Positions 1-9,228 of a DNA stretch of 34,985 nt are shown one piece after another. A program made the position numbers and the translations under genes. The stretch is from JBHIAG01 sp046758465 (lineage in GTDB: Bacteria; Acidobacteriota; Terriglobia; Acidiferrales; 2-02-FULL-67-57). The notes below the pieces were generated by a model. That model had not been told where the DNA came from and did not search any database. It worked only from the letters and a program-made list of their open reading frames with translations. The stretch's first letter is position 1, and the number at the start of each line of letters is the position of its first letter. The DNA is taken from NCBI GenBank assembly GCA_046758465.1, contig JBHIAG010000012.1:1-34985 (forward strand). Reading direction: 5' to 3'.

Positions 1-124
1 GCACCCGCCTCTCTGGGAAACCCGCAAGCGTGGGCTGGCCCCTAAACGCAGGGTCTCGCCGGCATCGAGCCCCCAGGCTCCTGCCGGGGGGAGCGCCCAG
101 CTATTCCGCCCGTGCTGGCTGTTT
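1..124 (+). ncRNA. Possible structured RNA upstream of lptFG (6S-like, tentative)
   Basis: This non-coding stretch is rich in pairing. A strong hairpin at about 60-90 has CCGGCA pairing with TGCCGG around an inner GAGCC/GGCTC stem. Flanking GCTGG and CCCC segments (about 34-43) can pair with GGGG and CCAGC (about 91-103). The first 45 bases, with CGCAAGCG followed by GGGCTGGCCCCT, resemble the 5' arm of proteobacterial 6S RNA (CGCAAGCG, then GGCCAGTCCCCT). The matching 3' arm of 6S is not convincing, and the 5' end may lie outside the window. It could equally be an untranslated leader or a terminator region of an upstream gene. Confidence 0.2.
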
Positions 125-153
125 TTGTGGGGTGAGGTGCGGCGTGCTAGAAT
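125..153 (+). promoter_or_regulatory. Sigma70-type promoter for lptFG
   Basis: A TTGTGG -35 at 125-130 and a TAGAAT -10 at 148-153 are separated by 17 bp. TGC directly precedes the -10, giving an extended -10. Transcription would start near 160, leaving a leader of about 40 nt before the ATG at 199. There is no obvious Shine-Dalgarno sequence before that ATG. Confidence 0.6.
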
Positions 154-198
154 CGTTTCTCGCGTGATGCAGACGCTTCCCACCCACGCTGTGCGCCA

Positions 199-2508
199 AT
201 GAAAATCCTCGACCGCTACATCCTGAAGGAAATTTCCGGTTATTCCCTCCTGGCACTGGTGGTGTTTACGTTTGTGCTGGCCACCCCCGAGGTGTTGCGC
301 TTGAGCGAGTTGCTCGCGCGGCAAAGCGTCTCGCTGGCCACCTTGCTGAAGTTGAGCGCCACGGTGTTGCCCGGCAAGCTGATGTGGACGATCCCGATGG
401 CAGTGCTGGTGGGCCTGCTTGTGGGCTGGAGCCGGTTGGCGGCCGACGGGGAGATTATAGCCCTACAGGCGACAGCGATTGGCTTCGGTCGCCTGCTGCG
501 GCCGGCGGCCCTGTTTGCCGCGGCCAGCTTCCTCGTGGCGCTGGTGACGAGCCTCTGGTGGGCACCGCAGGCCGCCCGCCAGTTTCAGGCGCTACAAGCC
601 GAACTGGCAGCCGGACAGATCCCGTATGCGATCCAGGCCCATGTGTTCGACGAGCGTTTTCAGAATCTGATTCTCTACGTGCAGGAGGTAGAGAGTGGCG
701 CCGCGCGCTGGCAAGGGGTTCTGCTGGCCGATCGTTCACACCCCAGCGCCACCAAGCTGACCCTGGCGGAAACTGGAATCACTATCAACGAACCGGATCG
801 GCAGCGCCTGCGGCTTCATTTGCTCAGCGGCAGTATCCACGAGCACCTGCCCGGACAGTCTGCCCGTTATTCGGTCTCGACCTTTGCGGAAAGTGACCTG
901 TCGCTCTCCTGGCCGGAGAGCCAGATAAAGCCAATCGAATTGCGCGGCAACGCCAAGCGCACCCTGGGGGAGCTGTGGGCAGCGCGCGGCACGGGTGAGC
1001 ACTGGCGCAGCTTTCGCATCGACTTCCATCGGCGCTTTGCCCTGCCAGCGGCCTGCCTGGTGTTTGCCCTGCTCGCAGTACCCCTGGGAATGACGGGAAG
1101 CCACGGCGGACGTGCCGGTGGGGTTGTGCTGGCATTCCTTTTTCTTGTCAGCTACTACATCCTGTTTGTCATCACCGACCGGTTCGCCCGCGAGGGGCCG
1201 CTGACGCCGTGGCTCGGTGTCTGGGCCTCGAACCTCGCCTTTGCCTTGTTGGGCGCGTGGCTGCTGCTGCGAACCCGCCGGCCCGCCAAGGGCGACTCTC
1301 CGTGGTATCCCCTCGTCCAGTTCCTCTCCCGCTGGCAACGCGCCCCCGAGGCACCCAATGCCGAGGCGGCCAGCCCGAGCCGCACCCGGGTTCGCCCCCG
1401 CTCCGGGTTCCCCCGGCTGCTCGACTTCTACGTCACGCGGGGCATCTTGTTTCATTTTCTCCTGCTGCTTGGCAGCTTTCTTGTGCTCTTCGAACTGTTC
1501 AACCTGCTCGACTTGATTGACGATATTGCCAAAAACCAAGCGGGCTGGCGCCTGGTGGTGGAATACCTCTTCTACCTTCTGCCCCAGGCGCTCTACTGGA
1601 TGGTGCCGCTGGCAGCGCTGCTGGCGGTGCTGGTGGAGTTGGGATTGCTCAGCAAGAACAACGAGTTGGTGGCCATCAAGGCTGCGGGAATCAGCCTGTT
1701 CCGCATCGCGACACCGGTGCTGGCGCTGGGGCTGCTGCTTTCGCTCGGCCTGTTTCTGCTCGATTTCTACTACCTGCCCTACACCAACCAGCGGCAGGAC
1801 GCGCTACGCAATCAAATCAAGGGCCGCCCGCCCCAGACCTTCTACCAACCACAGCGAAAGTGGATTTTCGGCCAAGCCCACCGCATCTTCAACTACCGCT
1901 TCTTCGACAGCTCGCAAAATCTCTTTGGCGAGCTGTCGGTGCTGGAACTCGAGCCCGATGGCTTCGGCCTGCGACGCCGCCTCTACGCCCGCCGTGTCCA
2001 CTGGGCAGCGGGCTTACAAACCTGGGTGTTTGAAGACGGCTGGGAGCGCGACTTTGAACACAACCGGCCAATCACCTTCAAGCCCTTCACAGTGGCCACG
2101 TTCCCCGAGGTGACCGAGCGGCCCGAGTACTTCAAGAAGGAAGTGCTAGACCCGGAGGAGTCGGCCCAGATGAACTTCCGCGAGCTGGGGCGCTACATCG
2201 GCGAGCTTCGCCAGGCAGGTTTTGAGGTCAGCCGGCTTCGCGTGCACTGGCACCGCAAGTTCGCCTTTCCCCTTACGGCTTTCGTGATGGTGCTGCTCGC
2301 TTACCCGTTCGCGTTGACCGTGGGCTGGCGGGGGGCGCTGGGCGGCATTGCCTTTGGGATTGGGCTGGGACTTGCCTACTGGGTTGTCAGCGCCCTCTTC
2401 GAGGCGCTTGGCAACTTCCAGATGCTGCCTCCCCTGTTGGCGGGCTGGGGACCAGACCTGCTTTTCGCCTTTACAGGTGCTTACTGGCTCCTGCACATCC
2501 GCACCTAG
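199..2508 (+). CDS. lptF/lptG: LptF-LptG fused LPS-export permease
   Basis: Inner-membrane permease of the YjgP/YjgQ family. With the LptB ATPase it extracts lipopolysaccharide from the inner membrane and passes it to LptC/LptA. The 769-aa protein has two family units in tandem. The first half (about 1-360) starts MKILDRYIL, has three N-terminal membrane segments, a periplasmic domain (about 130-265) and three C-terminal membrane segments. A basic, proline-rich linker (about 360-405) follows. The second half (about 406-769) restarts with LLDFYVTRGIL and has the same layout, including the SKNNELVAIKAAGIS segment that is conserved in the family. Usually LptF and LptG are separate proteins of about 360 aa each; here one chain would supply the whole heterodimer. 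The gene converges on ppdK with a 23-bp gap. Confidence 0.93.
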   Translation: MKILDRYILKEISGYSLLALVVFTFVLATPEVLRLSELLARQSVSLATLLKLSATVLPGKLMWTIPMAVLVGLLVGWSRLAADGEIIALQATAIGFGRLLRPAALFAAASFLVALVTSLWWAPQAARQFQALQAELAAGQIPYAIQAHVFDERFQNLILYVQEVESGAARWQGVLLADRSHPSATKLTLAETGITINEPDRQRLRLHLLSGSIHEHLPGQSARYSVSTFAESDLSLSWPESQIKPIELRGNAKRTLGELWAARGTGEHWRSFRIDFHRRFALPAACLVFALLAVPLGMTGSHGGRAGGVVLAFLFLVSYYILFVITDRFAREGPLTPWLGVWASNLAFALLGAWLLLRTRRPAKGDSPWYPLVQFLSRWQRAPEAPNAEAASPSRTRVRPRSGFPRLLDFYVTRGILFHFLLLLGSFLVLFELFNLLDLIDDIAKNQAGWRLVVEYLFYLLPQALYWMVPLAALLAVLVELGLLSKNNELVAIKAAGISLFRIATPVLALGLLLSLGLFLLDFYYLPYTNQRQDALRNQIKGRPPQTFYQPQRKWIFGQAHRIFNYRFFDSSQNLFGELSVLELEPDGFGLRRRLYARRVHWAAGLQTWVFEDGWERDFEHNRPITFKPFTVATFPEVTERPEYFKKEVLDPEESAQMNFRELGRYIGELRQAGFEVSRLRVHWHRKFAFPLTAFVMVLLAYPFALTVGWRGALGGIAFGIGLGLAYWVVSALFEALGNFQMLPPLLAGWGPDLLFAFTGAYWLLHIRT

Positions 2509-2531
2509 CCCACGCAGTTTGCCTGCCAGAA

Positions 2532-5264
2532 CTACGCGCTTACAGAAGCCGCTTCCGGCTGCCCCAGCTTTTCCCTGACAGCAGCCTGGGCAGCCGCCAG
2601 CCGCGCGATGGGCACGCGGTAGGGGGAGCAACTGACGTAGTCTAAACCCACCGAGTGGAAAAATTCGACCGAAGCCGGGTCGCCACCGTGCTCGCCGCAA
2701 ATCCCCACCTTGAGATTGGGGCGTGCTGCGCGTCCCCGCTCGGTTCCCAGACGCACCAGCTCACCCACACCGCGGCGGTCGAGTACTTGGAAGGGGTCGT
2801 TCTTAAAAATAGCCAGTTCGCGGTAGCGCTCGATCAGCGCGGCGGTGTCATCACGCGAAAAGCCGTAGGTCGTCTGAGTGAGATCATTCGTGCCGAAGGA
2901 GAAGAACTCAGCCACGCGGCCGACCTCGTCGGCGGTGAGGGCTGCCCGCGGCAGTTCAATCATTGTCCCGACTAAATAGGGAACCTTGCGCCCTTTCCGG
3001 CTAAACACCTCGGCGGCCACACGGTCGATGATTTCCCGCTGCAATTCGAATTCACGCACATCCCCCACCAGCGGAATCATCACTTCCGGCAACACCGCGA
3101 TGCCTTCGGCTGCCACCTCGCATGCAGCCTCGAAGATGGCCCGCGCTTGCATCTCGGATATTTCCGGGTGAGTAATTCCTAACCGGCAACCGCGATGGCC
3201 GAGCATAGGGTTTAGTTCGTGAAGCTGTTCGACCCGCTGAAGCAGCCGCTCTCGGCGCCGCAGTGATGATAAGTGCTTTCTTTTCAGTAGCTTAGAGCAC
3301 TCCACCTCCACCCGTAGGTCCTCGCGCCGGGGCAGAAATTCATGCAGCGGCGGGTCGAGCAAACGAATTGTAACCGGCAGCCCAGCCATGGCTTTGAACA
3401 ATCCCTTGAAATCTCTTCGCTGCATGGGCAACAGCTTCGAGAGCCCCTGACGGCGCTGTTTCTCGCTTTCCGCCAGAATCATCCTTTGCATGTGCCGTAG
3501 CCGGTCTTTGGCGAAGAACATATGCTCGGTGCGACACAAGCCAATCCCTTCCGCGCCCAGGCCACGCGCCAGGCGGGCGTCGCTGGGAAGATCGGCGTTC
3601 GTCCGGATACGCAACCGCCGCCTCGCGTCCGCCCAGGCCATGAAGCGCTCGAAGTATCGGTAAATTTGGCTCCCCTCGGGACGCAACTTCCCCTCGGCTA
3701 CACGAATCAGTTCCGCTTCCACCGTGGGCAGAGAGACAAAGAGCACCTCACCCGTTGTGCCGTCAATGGAAACAGGCGCGCCGGCACGATAGCTCCGACC
3801 GTTCACGCTGACAGCACCACGCTTGAGATCAATGGCCAGCGCAGTGCAGCCGACCACACAGGGCTTGCCCATACCCCGGCTGACCACAGCGGCGTGCGAG
3901 GTCATCCCGCCGGTAGCGGTCAGGATTCCCTGGGCTGCGATCATGCCGTGCACATCTTCGGGCGAGGTTTCCGGGCGCACCAGGACGACGGGCTTGCCCT
4001 TGCGAGTTTCCGCCACAGCCTCGTCGGCCGTAAAGACAATTGAGCCGCTGGCCGCCCCGGGCCCCGCCCCGAGGCCCTTCGCGGCGGCCTTGTGCTTGGC
4101 GCGAGCCCCAGGTTCAAAGACCGGGTGCAGGAGCTGGTCCAACTGGTCAGGTTCGACGCGCAGCAGGGCCTCCTCGGGGGTGATCAAACCTTCGTCCACC
4201 ATATCGACGGCGATGCGCAGGGCGGCCAGTCCCGTGCGCTTGCCGTTGCGGGTCTGGAGCATATACAGCTTGCCGTCCTGGATGGTGAACTCGAAGTCCT
4301 GCATATCGCGGTAGTGCTGCTCAAGCTGTTGGGCAATAGCGCGGAGCTGCGCATAGACCTGGGGAAGAATGTCTCCGAGCTCGGAGATTGCGATCGGGGT
4401 GCGGATACCGGCCACAACGTCCTCTCCCTGCGCATTCATCAGAAACTCACCATAAAACTCCTTCTCCCCGCTGGCCGGGTTACGCGTGAAGGCAACACCG
4501 GTGCCGGAGCGCTCCCCCAGGTTGCCAAAGACCATCACCTGGACGTTGACGGCAGTCCCGAGCTCTTCCGAAATGTTGTACATGGAGCGGTAGGTACGGG
4601 CGCGGGGGTTGTACCAGGAGTTGAAGACAGCGTCGCGCGCCATACGCAATTGCTCGTGGGGGTCTTGCGGGAAGGGCTTGCGGGTCGCGCGCGCAGTCAG
4701 GCCCTTATAGCGCCGTACGACGTCTTGAAGCGCCGCCGCGGTAAGTTCCGTGTCGAGATGGACCTTACGGGCCTTCTTGATCCCTTCAAAGATGGCGTCG
4801 AACTTCTCCTTGCTAATCCCCAGGACTACGTTCCCGAACATCTGGATAAAGCGGCGGTAGCAGTCCCAGGCAAAGCGCGGGTGAGTGCGGCCCGCAACGG
4901 CTTCGACTGTCTGGTCGTTCAAGCCCAGGTTCAGGATGGTGTCCATCATGCCGGGCATAGAGAACTTGGCGCCGGAACGAACGGAGACCAGCAAGGGATT
5001 GGCCGTGTCGCCCAGCTTCTGTTGAGTTAGGGTCTCCAGACGGGCCAGGGCGTCGCTGATTTCCTGCTCACTCTCTCCCGACAGCGTGCCACCTTCGACG
5101 AAGAACTGTCGGCATGCCGACGTCGCAACCGTGAAGCCGGGCGGCACGGGCAAGCCGGCATTGGTCATCTCGGCCAGACCGGCGCCTTTGCCGCCGAGCA
5201 CATCCTTCATGCCAGCATGGCCATCAGCCTTGCCGCCCCCAAACGAGTACACAGTCTTGGGCAT
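2532..5264 (-). CDS. ppdK: Pyruvate, phosphate dikinase
   Basis: Cytoplasmic enzyme that interconverts pyruvate, ATP and phosphate with PEP, AMP and pyrophosphate. The 910-aa length is normal for bacterial PPDK. The N-terminal nucleotide-grasp domain begins VYSFGGGKADG and contains LGGKGAGLAEM near residue 25. The swivelling phosphohistidine domain carries GGMTSHAAVVSRG, with catalytic His457. The C-terminal PEP/pyruvate-binding barrel ends with GICGEHGGDP, in which Cys856 is the conserved acid/base residue. The ATG lies 2 bp beyond the glyS stop. Its Shine-Dalgarno (AAGGAAGG) overlaps the glyS stop codon, so translation is probably coupled. It is the last gene of the recO-glyQ-glyS-ppdK run. 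Direction in vivo (PEP synthesis or glycolysis) cannot be told from sequence. Confidence 0.97.
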   Translation of the reverse strand: MPKTVYSFGGGKADGHAGMKDVLGGKGAGLAEMTNAGLPVPPGFTVATSACRQFFVEGGTLSGESEQEISDALARLETLTQQKLGDTANPLLVSVRSGAKFSMPGMMDTILNLGLNDQTVEAVAGRTHPRFAWDCYRRFIQMFGNVVLGISKEKFDAIFEGIKKARKVHLDTELTAAALQDVVRRYKGLTARATRKPFPQDPHEQLRMARDAVFNSWYNPRARTYRSMYNISEELGTAVNVQVMVFGNLGERSGTGVAFTRNPASGEKEFYGEFLMNAQGEDVVAGIRTPIAISELGDILPQVYAQLRAIAQQLEQHYRDMQDFEFTIQDGKLYMLQTRNGKRTGLAALRIAVDMVDEGLITPEEALLRVEPDQLDQLLHPVFEPGARAKHKAAAKGLGAGPGAASGSIVFTADEAVAETRKGKPVVLVRPETSPEDVHGMIAAQGILTATGGMTSHAAVVSRGMGKPCVVGCTALAIDLKRGAVSVNGRSYRAGAPVSIDGTTGEVLFVSLPTVEAELIRVAEGKLRPEGSQIYRYFERFMAWADARRRLRIRTNADLPSDARLARGLGAEGIGLCRTEHMFFAKDRLRHMQRMILAESEKQRRQGLSKLLPMQRRDFKGLFKAMAGLPVTIRLLDPPLHEFLPRREDLRVEVECSKLLKRKHLSSLRRRERLLQRVEQLHELNPMLGHRGCRLGITHPEISEMQARAIFEAACEVAAEGIAVLPEVMIPLVGDVREFELQREIIDRVAAEVFSRKGRKVPYLVGTMIELPRAALTADEVGRVAEFFSFGTNDLTQTTYGFSRDDTAALIERYRELAIFKNDPFQVLDRRGVGELVRLGTERGRAARPNLKVGICGEHGGDPASVEFFHSVGLDYVSCSPYRVPIARLAAAQAAVREKLGQPEAASVSA

Positions 5265-5266
5265 TG

Positions 5267-7450
5267 CTACCTTCCTTTGGCTCGCGGGCCAGCGTTGGCC
5301 GGCTGGCCCGGGACGATTTCAGCAAAGTCGGCGATGGTTGAGAACTCCTGGAGAACGTGGGCAAGCAGTACAAGCCGGTTTTGCCGCACGGCGGCATTAT
5401 CCGTCATCACGAGCACATGGTCGAAGAAGCGGTCAACTTGGGGTCGCAGCGAGGCAATGAGCCGGAGCGCCTGCTCGTATTGCTGCCGGGCGCGAAGTGC
5501 AGCCACTTGTGGCCGCAAGCGGTCGAAGGCTTCAAACAGCTCCCGTTCGGCCCCAGGCTGGAGAAGGCCCAGCGCGACGTCGTGGTGCGTGCGCTCCTCG
5601 CGGGCGCCGGCTTGCTCGAGGATGTTGCGGATGCGTTTGAAGGCAACCGAGAGGGGCTCAAAATGGGCGCTGGGTCGAACCTGATGAACTGCCTTGAGGC
5701 GTTCGTGGAGGTCGACGAGGTCGGAGGCGCCGGCCGCGAAGACGGCGTTGATTTCATCGTAGGCGAATTCCCCGAGGACGTAGCGCACCCGTTCGAGCAG
5801 AAACTCCCAGACGGTTGAGACTACTTCCGAGGTTGCCTTCTTAAAGGCGATGTTTTGGGCTGCCAGCGTAGCCGCAGCCTGGCTGAGGAATTCCCGCAGG
5901 TCGAGGCGTAGGCGGTGATCGAGGATAATCTTCACAGCGCCTACTGCGGCACGTCTGAGGCCGAAGGGGTCCCTTGAGCCCGAGGGAATCAGACCCACTG
6001 CAAAGCAGCCGACCACGGTATCCATCCTATCCGCCAAGGCCAGCAAGGCACCTTCCGGCGTGGCCGGCGAGGTATCGTTCGCCGTGCGTGGCCGGTAGTG
6101 CTCATAGATGGCCTGCCAGACCTTTTCCTCCTCTCCTTGTTCGAAGGCATAGAGACCTCCCACAATGCCCTGCAACTCCGGGAATTCGCCCACGAGCTGG
6201 GTCGTCAGGTCGGTTTTACAGAGAGAGACTGCGCGCTCCAGTGCATTACTGTCGGCACGCCGACCCGCGCGCGGCACATTCGCCACCAACCAGCTTGCCA
6301 ACCGCGTCAGCCTTTCGGTTTTGTTGCCATAGCTTCCCAGCCCTTCAGCGAAGGTGACCCCAGCCAGTGCCGCCAGCCGCGACTCCAGCTTCACGCGCCG
6401 GTCAGCGTTCCAGAAGAACTCCGCATCGCGGAAGCGGGCTTCGAGCACACGTTCGTGACCGCGACGGATGAGCCCAGAGCGATCGGCCTCCCGGTCAATG
6501 ACCGCAAGAAAGTACGGGGCGAGTTTGCCGCGCGCATCGCGCAGATAGAAGTATTTCTGGTGGTGCACCATGACCGTTATCAAGACCTCTTGGGGCAAGC
6601 TGTGCGCAAAGCTGGGGCTGAATTCCCCCAGAACAACGCTTGGGTATTCTGTGGAGTTCACCGCATATTCGAGCAAGTCGTCCAAGCCCGGCACTCCGCC
6701 AAAGAAACCCTGGGCCTCCATAGAAGGAAGCCGCAGGCGCCTGCCCGCGATCAGCTTTTGTTGCTCACGCCGAATCTTCCGACCCCGCTCGCTGGGTCTG
6801 ACGAGGACGCCCGCCTTGCGCAGCTTTTGCTCGTAGTCCCGGAAGTTACGCACCGTCAAGCGCTTGCCGCTGAGCACGCGGTGGCCCCAGCTAACGCGTC
6901 CCGAGCGCACGCCTGCGAGTTCAAATTCGACCACCTGGCCAGCGTAGAGGGCCACGAGCCATCGGATGGGCCGGATGAAGCGCAGGCTGCTGCGAGAGGT
7001 CCAGTACATTGAGCGGGGAAAGTGGATAGCGGGGATGATGCGCGGCAGGGCTTCGCCCAGTACCTGGCGGGTCGCGCGGCCCCGGGTGCGTTTTACCGCG
7101 GCGACATAGTCCCCTTTGGGGGTCTTGACCACCGTAAGGCTTTCCACCCGGACTCCCTGCTTGGCGGCAAAACCGCGAGCCGCCTGGGTAGGCTTGCCGG
7201 CGGCGTCAAAGGCGACCGCCCGCGGCGGACCCACAATCTCGCTCACCCGGTCTGGCTCAGCCGGTAGCAACTGGGGGCAGTAGGCCACGAGGCGTCGCGG
7301 GGTGGCGAAGGTTTCGACTGCGTTCTCTTTGAGCACTCCAGTAGCTTTGAGTTCCGCCTTCAGGAGCTCACCGAGGCTCTGGCACGCCCCGGGGATCATC
7401 CAGGCAGGGATCTCCTCCGAGCCAATTTCGAGCAGGAACTCGCGCTTCAT
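5267..7450 (-). CDS. glyS: Glycyl-tRNA synthetase beta subunit
   Basis: Beta chain of the bacterial alpha2beta2 glycyl-tRNA synthetase, needed for tRNA-Gly recognition and charging. The 727 aa (usual length about 690-720) begin FLLEIGSEEIPAWMI, the typical GlyS N-terminus. A central HHQKYFYLRD segment and a DRMDTVVGCF segment followed by GSRDPFGLRR are family landmarks. The C-terminal third is the helical anticodon-binding region. The ATG overlaps the glyQ stop by 4 nt (ATGA), and its own stop sits 2 bp before the ppdK start, so this is an operon. Confidence 0.97.
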   Translation of the reverse strand: MKREFLLEIGSEEIPAWMIPGACQSLGELLKAELKATGVLKENAVETFATPRRLVAYCPQLLPAEPDRVSEIVGPPRAVAFDAAGKPTQAARGFAAKQGVRVESLTVVKTPKGDYVAAVKRTRGRATRQVLGEALPRIIPAIHFPRSMYWTSRSSLRFIRPIRWLVALYAGQVVEFELAGVRSGRVSWGHRVLSGKRLTVRNFRDYEQKLRKAGVLVRPSERGRKIRREQQKLIAGRRLRLPSMEAQGFFGGVPGLDDLLEYAVNSTEYPSVVLGEFSPSFAHSLPQEVLITVMVHHQKYFYLRDARGKLAPYFLAVIDREADRSGLIRRGHERVLEARFRDAEFFWNADRRVKLESRLAALAGVTFAEGLGSYGNKTERLTRLASWLVANVPRAGRRADSNALERAVSLCKTDLTTQLVGEFPELQGIVGGLYAFEQGEEEKVWQAIYEHYRPRTANDTSPATPEGALLALADRMDTVVGCFAVGLIPSGSRDPFGLRRAAVGAVKIILDHRLRLDLREFLSQAAATLAAQNIAFKKATSEVVSTVWEFLLERVRYVLGEFAYDEINAVFAAGASDLVDLHERLKAVHQVRPSAHFEPLSVAFKRIRNILEQAGAREERTHHDVALGLLQPGAERELFEAFDRLRPQVAALRARQQYEQALRLIASLRPQVDRFFDHVLVMTDNAAVRQNRLVLLAHVLQEFSTIADFAEIVPGQPANAGPRAKGR

Positions 7451-8394
7451 CGGTTTACCACCGGGGCCTGTTTTTGCTCCAGGTAGAGCGCGGCGGCGCG
7501 GCAGGCAAGGGAGCGGACGCGGGCGACGAGGGCGGCTCGCTCAGTGGTCGAAATCGCCCCGCGGGAATCGAGCAGGTTGAACAGATGCGAACACTTGAGG
7601 CAGAGGTCGTAAGCCACCAGGACAGGGGCCCGCGCTTTGTCACGATCGCTTCCCTGTTGCGGGAAGGCATCAAGCAGGCGCTGGGCTTCGCGCTCGTGTA
7701 ACTCGAACAGCCGGCGGCAGGTCTCGACATCGGCCCAGTCGAAACTGTAGGCCGAGAACTGGCGTTCTTCATCCAGGCGCAGGTCGCCATAAGTCCGGCC
7801 CTCAGTCCAGTCCAGGTCGAAGACGTTTCCCCGCCCCTGCAAGAAGGCGGCAATGCGCTCAAGACCGTAGGTGAGCTCGGCCGCTACCGGGTCAAGGTCA
7901 AAGCCGCCACACTGCTGGAAGTAGGTGAACTGGGTGATTTCGAGCCCGTCGAGGACAACCTGCCAGCCGATGCCCCAGGCGCCCAGAGTGGGGGCCTCCC
8001 AGTTGTCCTCTTCAAAGCGAAGGTCGTGCTCGCGGAGGTTGATGCCGAGGGCTTCAAGACTGCGCAGGTAGAGGTCCTGGACAGCTTCCGGGGCAGGCTT
8101 AAGGATGACCTGGAACTGGATGTGTTTATAAAGGCGATTGGGGTTCTCCCCGTAACGGCCATCGGCCGGCCGCCGGCTAGGCTGGACGTAGGCCACACGG
8201 TAAGGCTCGGGGCCCAGGACGCGGAAAAAGGTCTCCGGGTGCATGGTGCCGGCGCCGACCTCGATGTCGTAGGGCTGCTGGATGATGCAGCCCTGTTGGG
8301 CCCAGAAGCGTTGCAGGCTGAAGATAACTTCCTGAAACCTCAGCGGCCGCCTGACTCGCCTGCGCGCCCGGCGCGGACGCCTATGCGAGGCCAT
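7447..8394 (-). CDS. glyQ: Glycyl-tRNA synthetase alpha subunit
   Basis: Catalytic class II alpha chain of heterotetrameric glycyl-tRNA synthetase, which forms glycyl-adenylate. The 315 aa contain the family landmarks WAQQGCIIQQPYDIEVGAGT, YVQPSRRPADGRYGENPNR and EDNWEAPTLGAWGIGW, and TQFTYFQQCGG, all aligning well with E. coli GlyQ. The first 20 residues are very basic (RRPRRARRRVRRP), an extension absent from the E. coli protein, so a start nearer LRFQEV cannot be excluded. The chosen ATG overlaps the end of recO by 14 bp. Confidence 0.96.
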   Translation of the reverse strand: MASHRRPRRARRRVRRPLRFQEVIFSLQRFWAQQGCIIQQPYDIEVGAGTMHPETFFRVLGPEPYRVAYVQPSRRPADGRYGENPNRLYKHIQFQVILKPAPEAVQDLYLRSLEALGINLREHDLRFEEDNWEAPTLGAWGIGWQVVLDGLEITQFTYFQQCGGFDLDPVAAELTYGLERIAAFLQGRGNVFDLDWTEGRTYGDLRLDEERQFSAYSFDWADVETCRRLFELHEREAQRLLDAFPQQGSDRDKARAPVLVAYDLCLKCSHLFNLLDSRGAISTTERAALVARVRSLACRAAALYLEQKQAPVVNR

Positions 8395-9124
8395 CGAGCA
8401 ACTCCCGTGTCATCAGTTTGGCTTCCGTATGGTGTTCTATCACGTCCAGCAGATAATTGCGCAACTCAGAAGTGCGAGCGCGATCCGAGGGCCCGGCCTG
8501 CAGGCGCGTGAGCGGCTGGCTCAGCAGGTCCGCGGCGAGCTTGCGACTCGCAGCCACCAGCGCACGCATACCGGGCCGCCGGCAGCGTTGGCACAGCGCG
8601 CCCGCGGTGTCGAGGCCGAGGTAGCAGGGCTCCTCGCCAAACTCACGCTGACAGCGATTGCAGCGTTCCAGCGCCGGCAGCAGCCCTGCCAAGCGCACCA
8701 TCCAGAGCTCGAAATAGCCCAGCGCCAGCCACATGTTGGCCTCGGCCTTGATGGTGCGCAGCACCAGCAGCAGCAGGCGGAAGCTACGCTCGGACGGTTC
8801 GCGTTCTGGCAGCAGGCGCTCGGCGAGTTCGGCCAGATGATTCAGGGCGACGGTGCGTGCGTAGTCTGTCGGTGCCTGCCAGAAGCCTTCGATGAGCTCG
8901 CACTGGGAAAGCCGTACCAGGTCGCGCTGGGCACGGTCATAGAACCAGAGGCGCACGTGGCTGAGCGGTTCGAGTCCGGCGCCGAAACGGCTGCGCAGCC
9001 GGCGGGCGCCGCGGGCGACACCCCGCACACGGCCAAGGCCACGGGCGAGGAAGCTGACGAGCTTGTCGGCTTCACCCAGTGGCGCGCTCCGCAGGATGAT
9101 AGCTTCCGAATCGACGAAGGCCAT
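8381..9124 (-). CDS. recO: DNA repair protein RecO
   Basis: RecF-pathway recombination mediator that anneals single strands and, with RecR, loads RecA onto SSB-coated DNA. The 247-aa protein has an N-terminal OB fold starting MAFVDSEAIILRSAPLGEADKL, a helical core, and a four-Cys zinc site (C155, C158, C178, C181) as in many RecO proteins. The frame stays open upstream to 9226, but the extra 34 residues are low-complexity and the family homology begins at this ATG, so I chose 9124. It is the first gene of the recO-glyQ-glyS-ppdK run. Confidence 0.9.
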   Translation of the reverse strand: MAFVDSEAIILRSAPLGEADKLVSFLARGLGRVRGVARGARRLRSRFGAGLEPLSHVRLWFYDRAQRDLVRLSQCELIEGFWQAPTDYARTVALNHLAELAERLLPEREPSERSFRLLLLVLRTIKAEANMWLALGYFELWMVRLAGLLPALERCNRCQREFGEEPCYLGLDTAGALCQRCRRPGMRALVAASRKLAADLLSQPLTRLQAGPSDRARTSELRNYLLDVIEHHTEAKLMTRELLDGLA

Positions 9125-9228
9125 GCAGCCGGTAGGTCGGCGTGCCGCCATGGGTGCCGGGGGGGCGCGCCGCGGTATCGAAGGGCGAGGGTACCACAAC
9201 TGGTGGCGAAAAGGAACCAGCTCCACTA

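Noticed and set aside
4092..5030. Long plus-strand open frame opposite ppdK
   Set aside because: It lies entirely within the highly conserved ppdK coding region and its sequence is the complement shadow of that gene, a common effect in GC-rich DNA.
9125..9226. Longer N-terminus of RecO
   Set aside because: The extra residues are Pro/Arg/Ala-rich and RecO homology begins at MAFVDSE.
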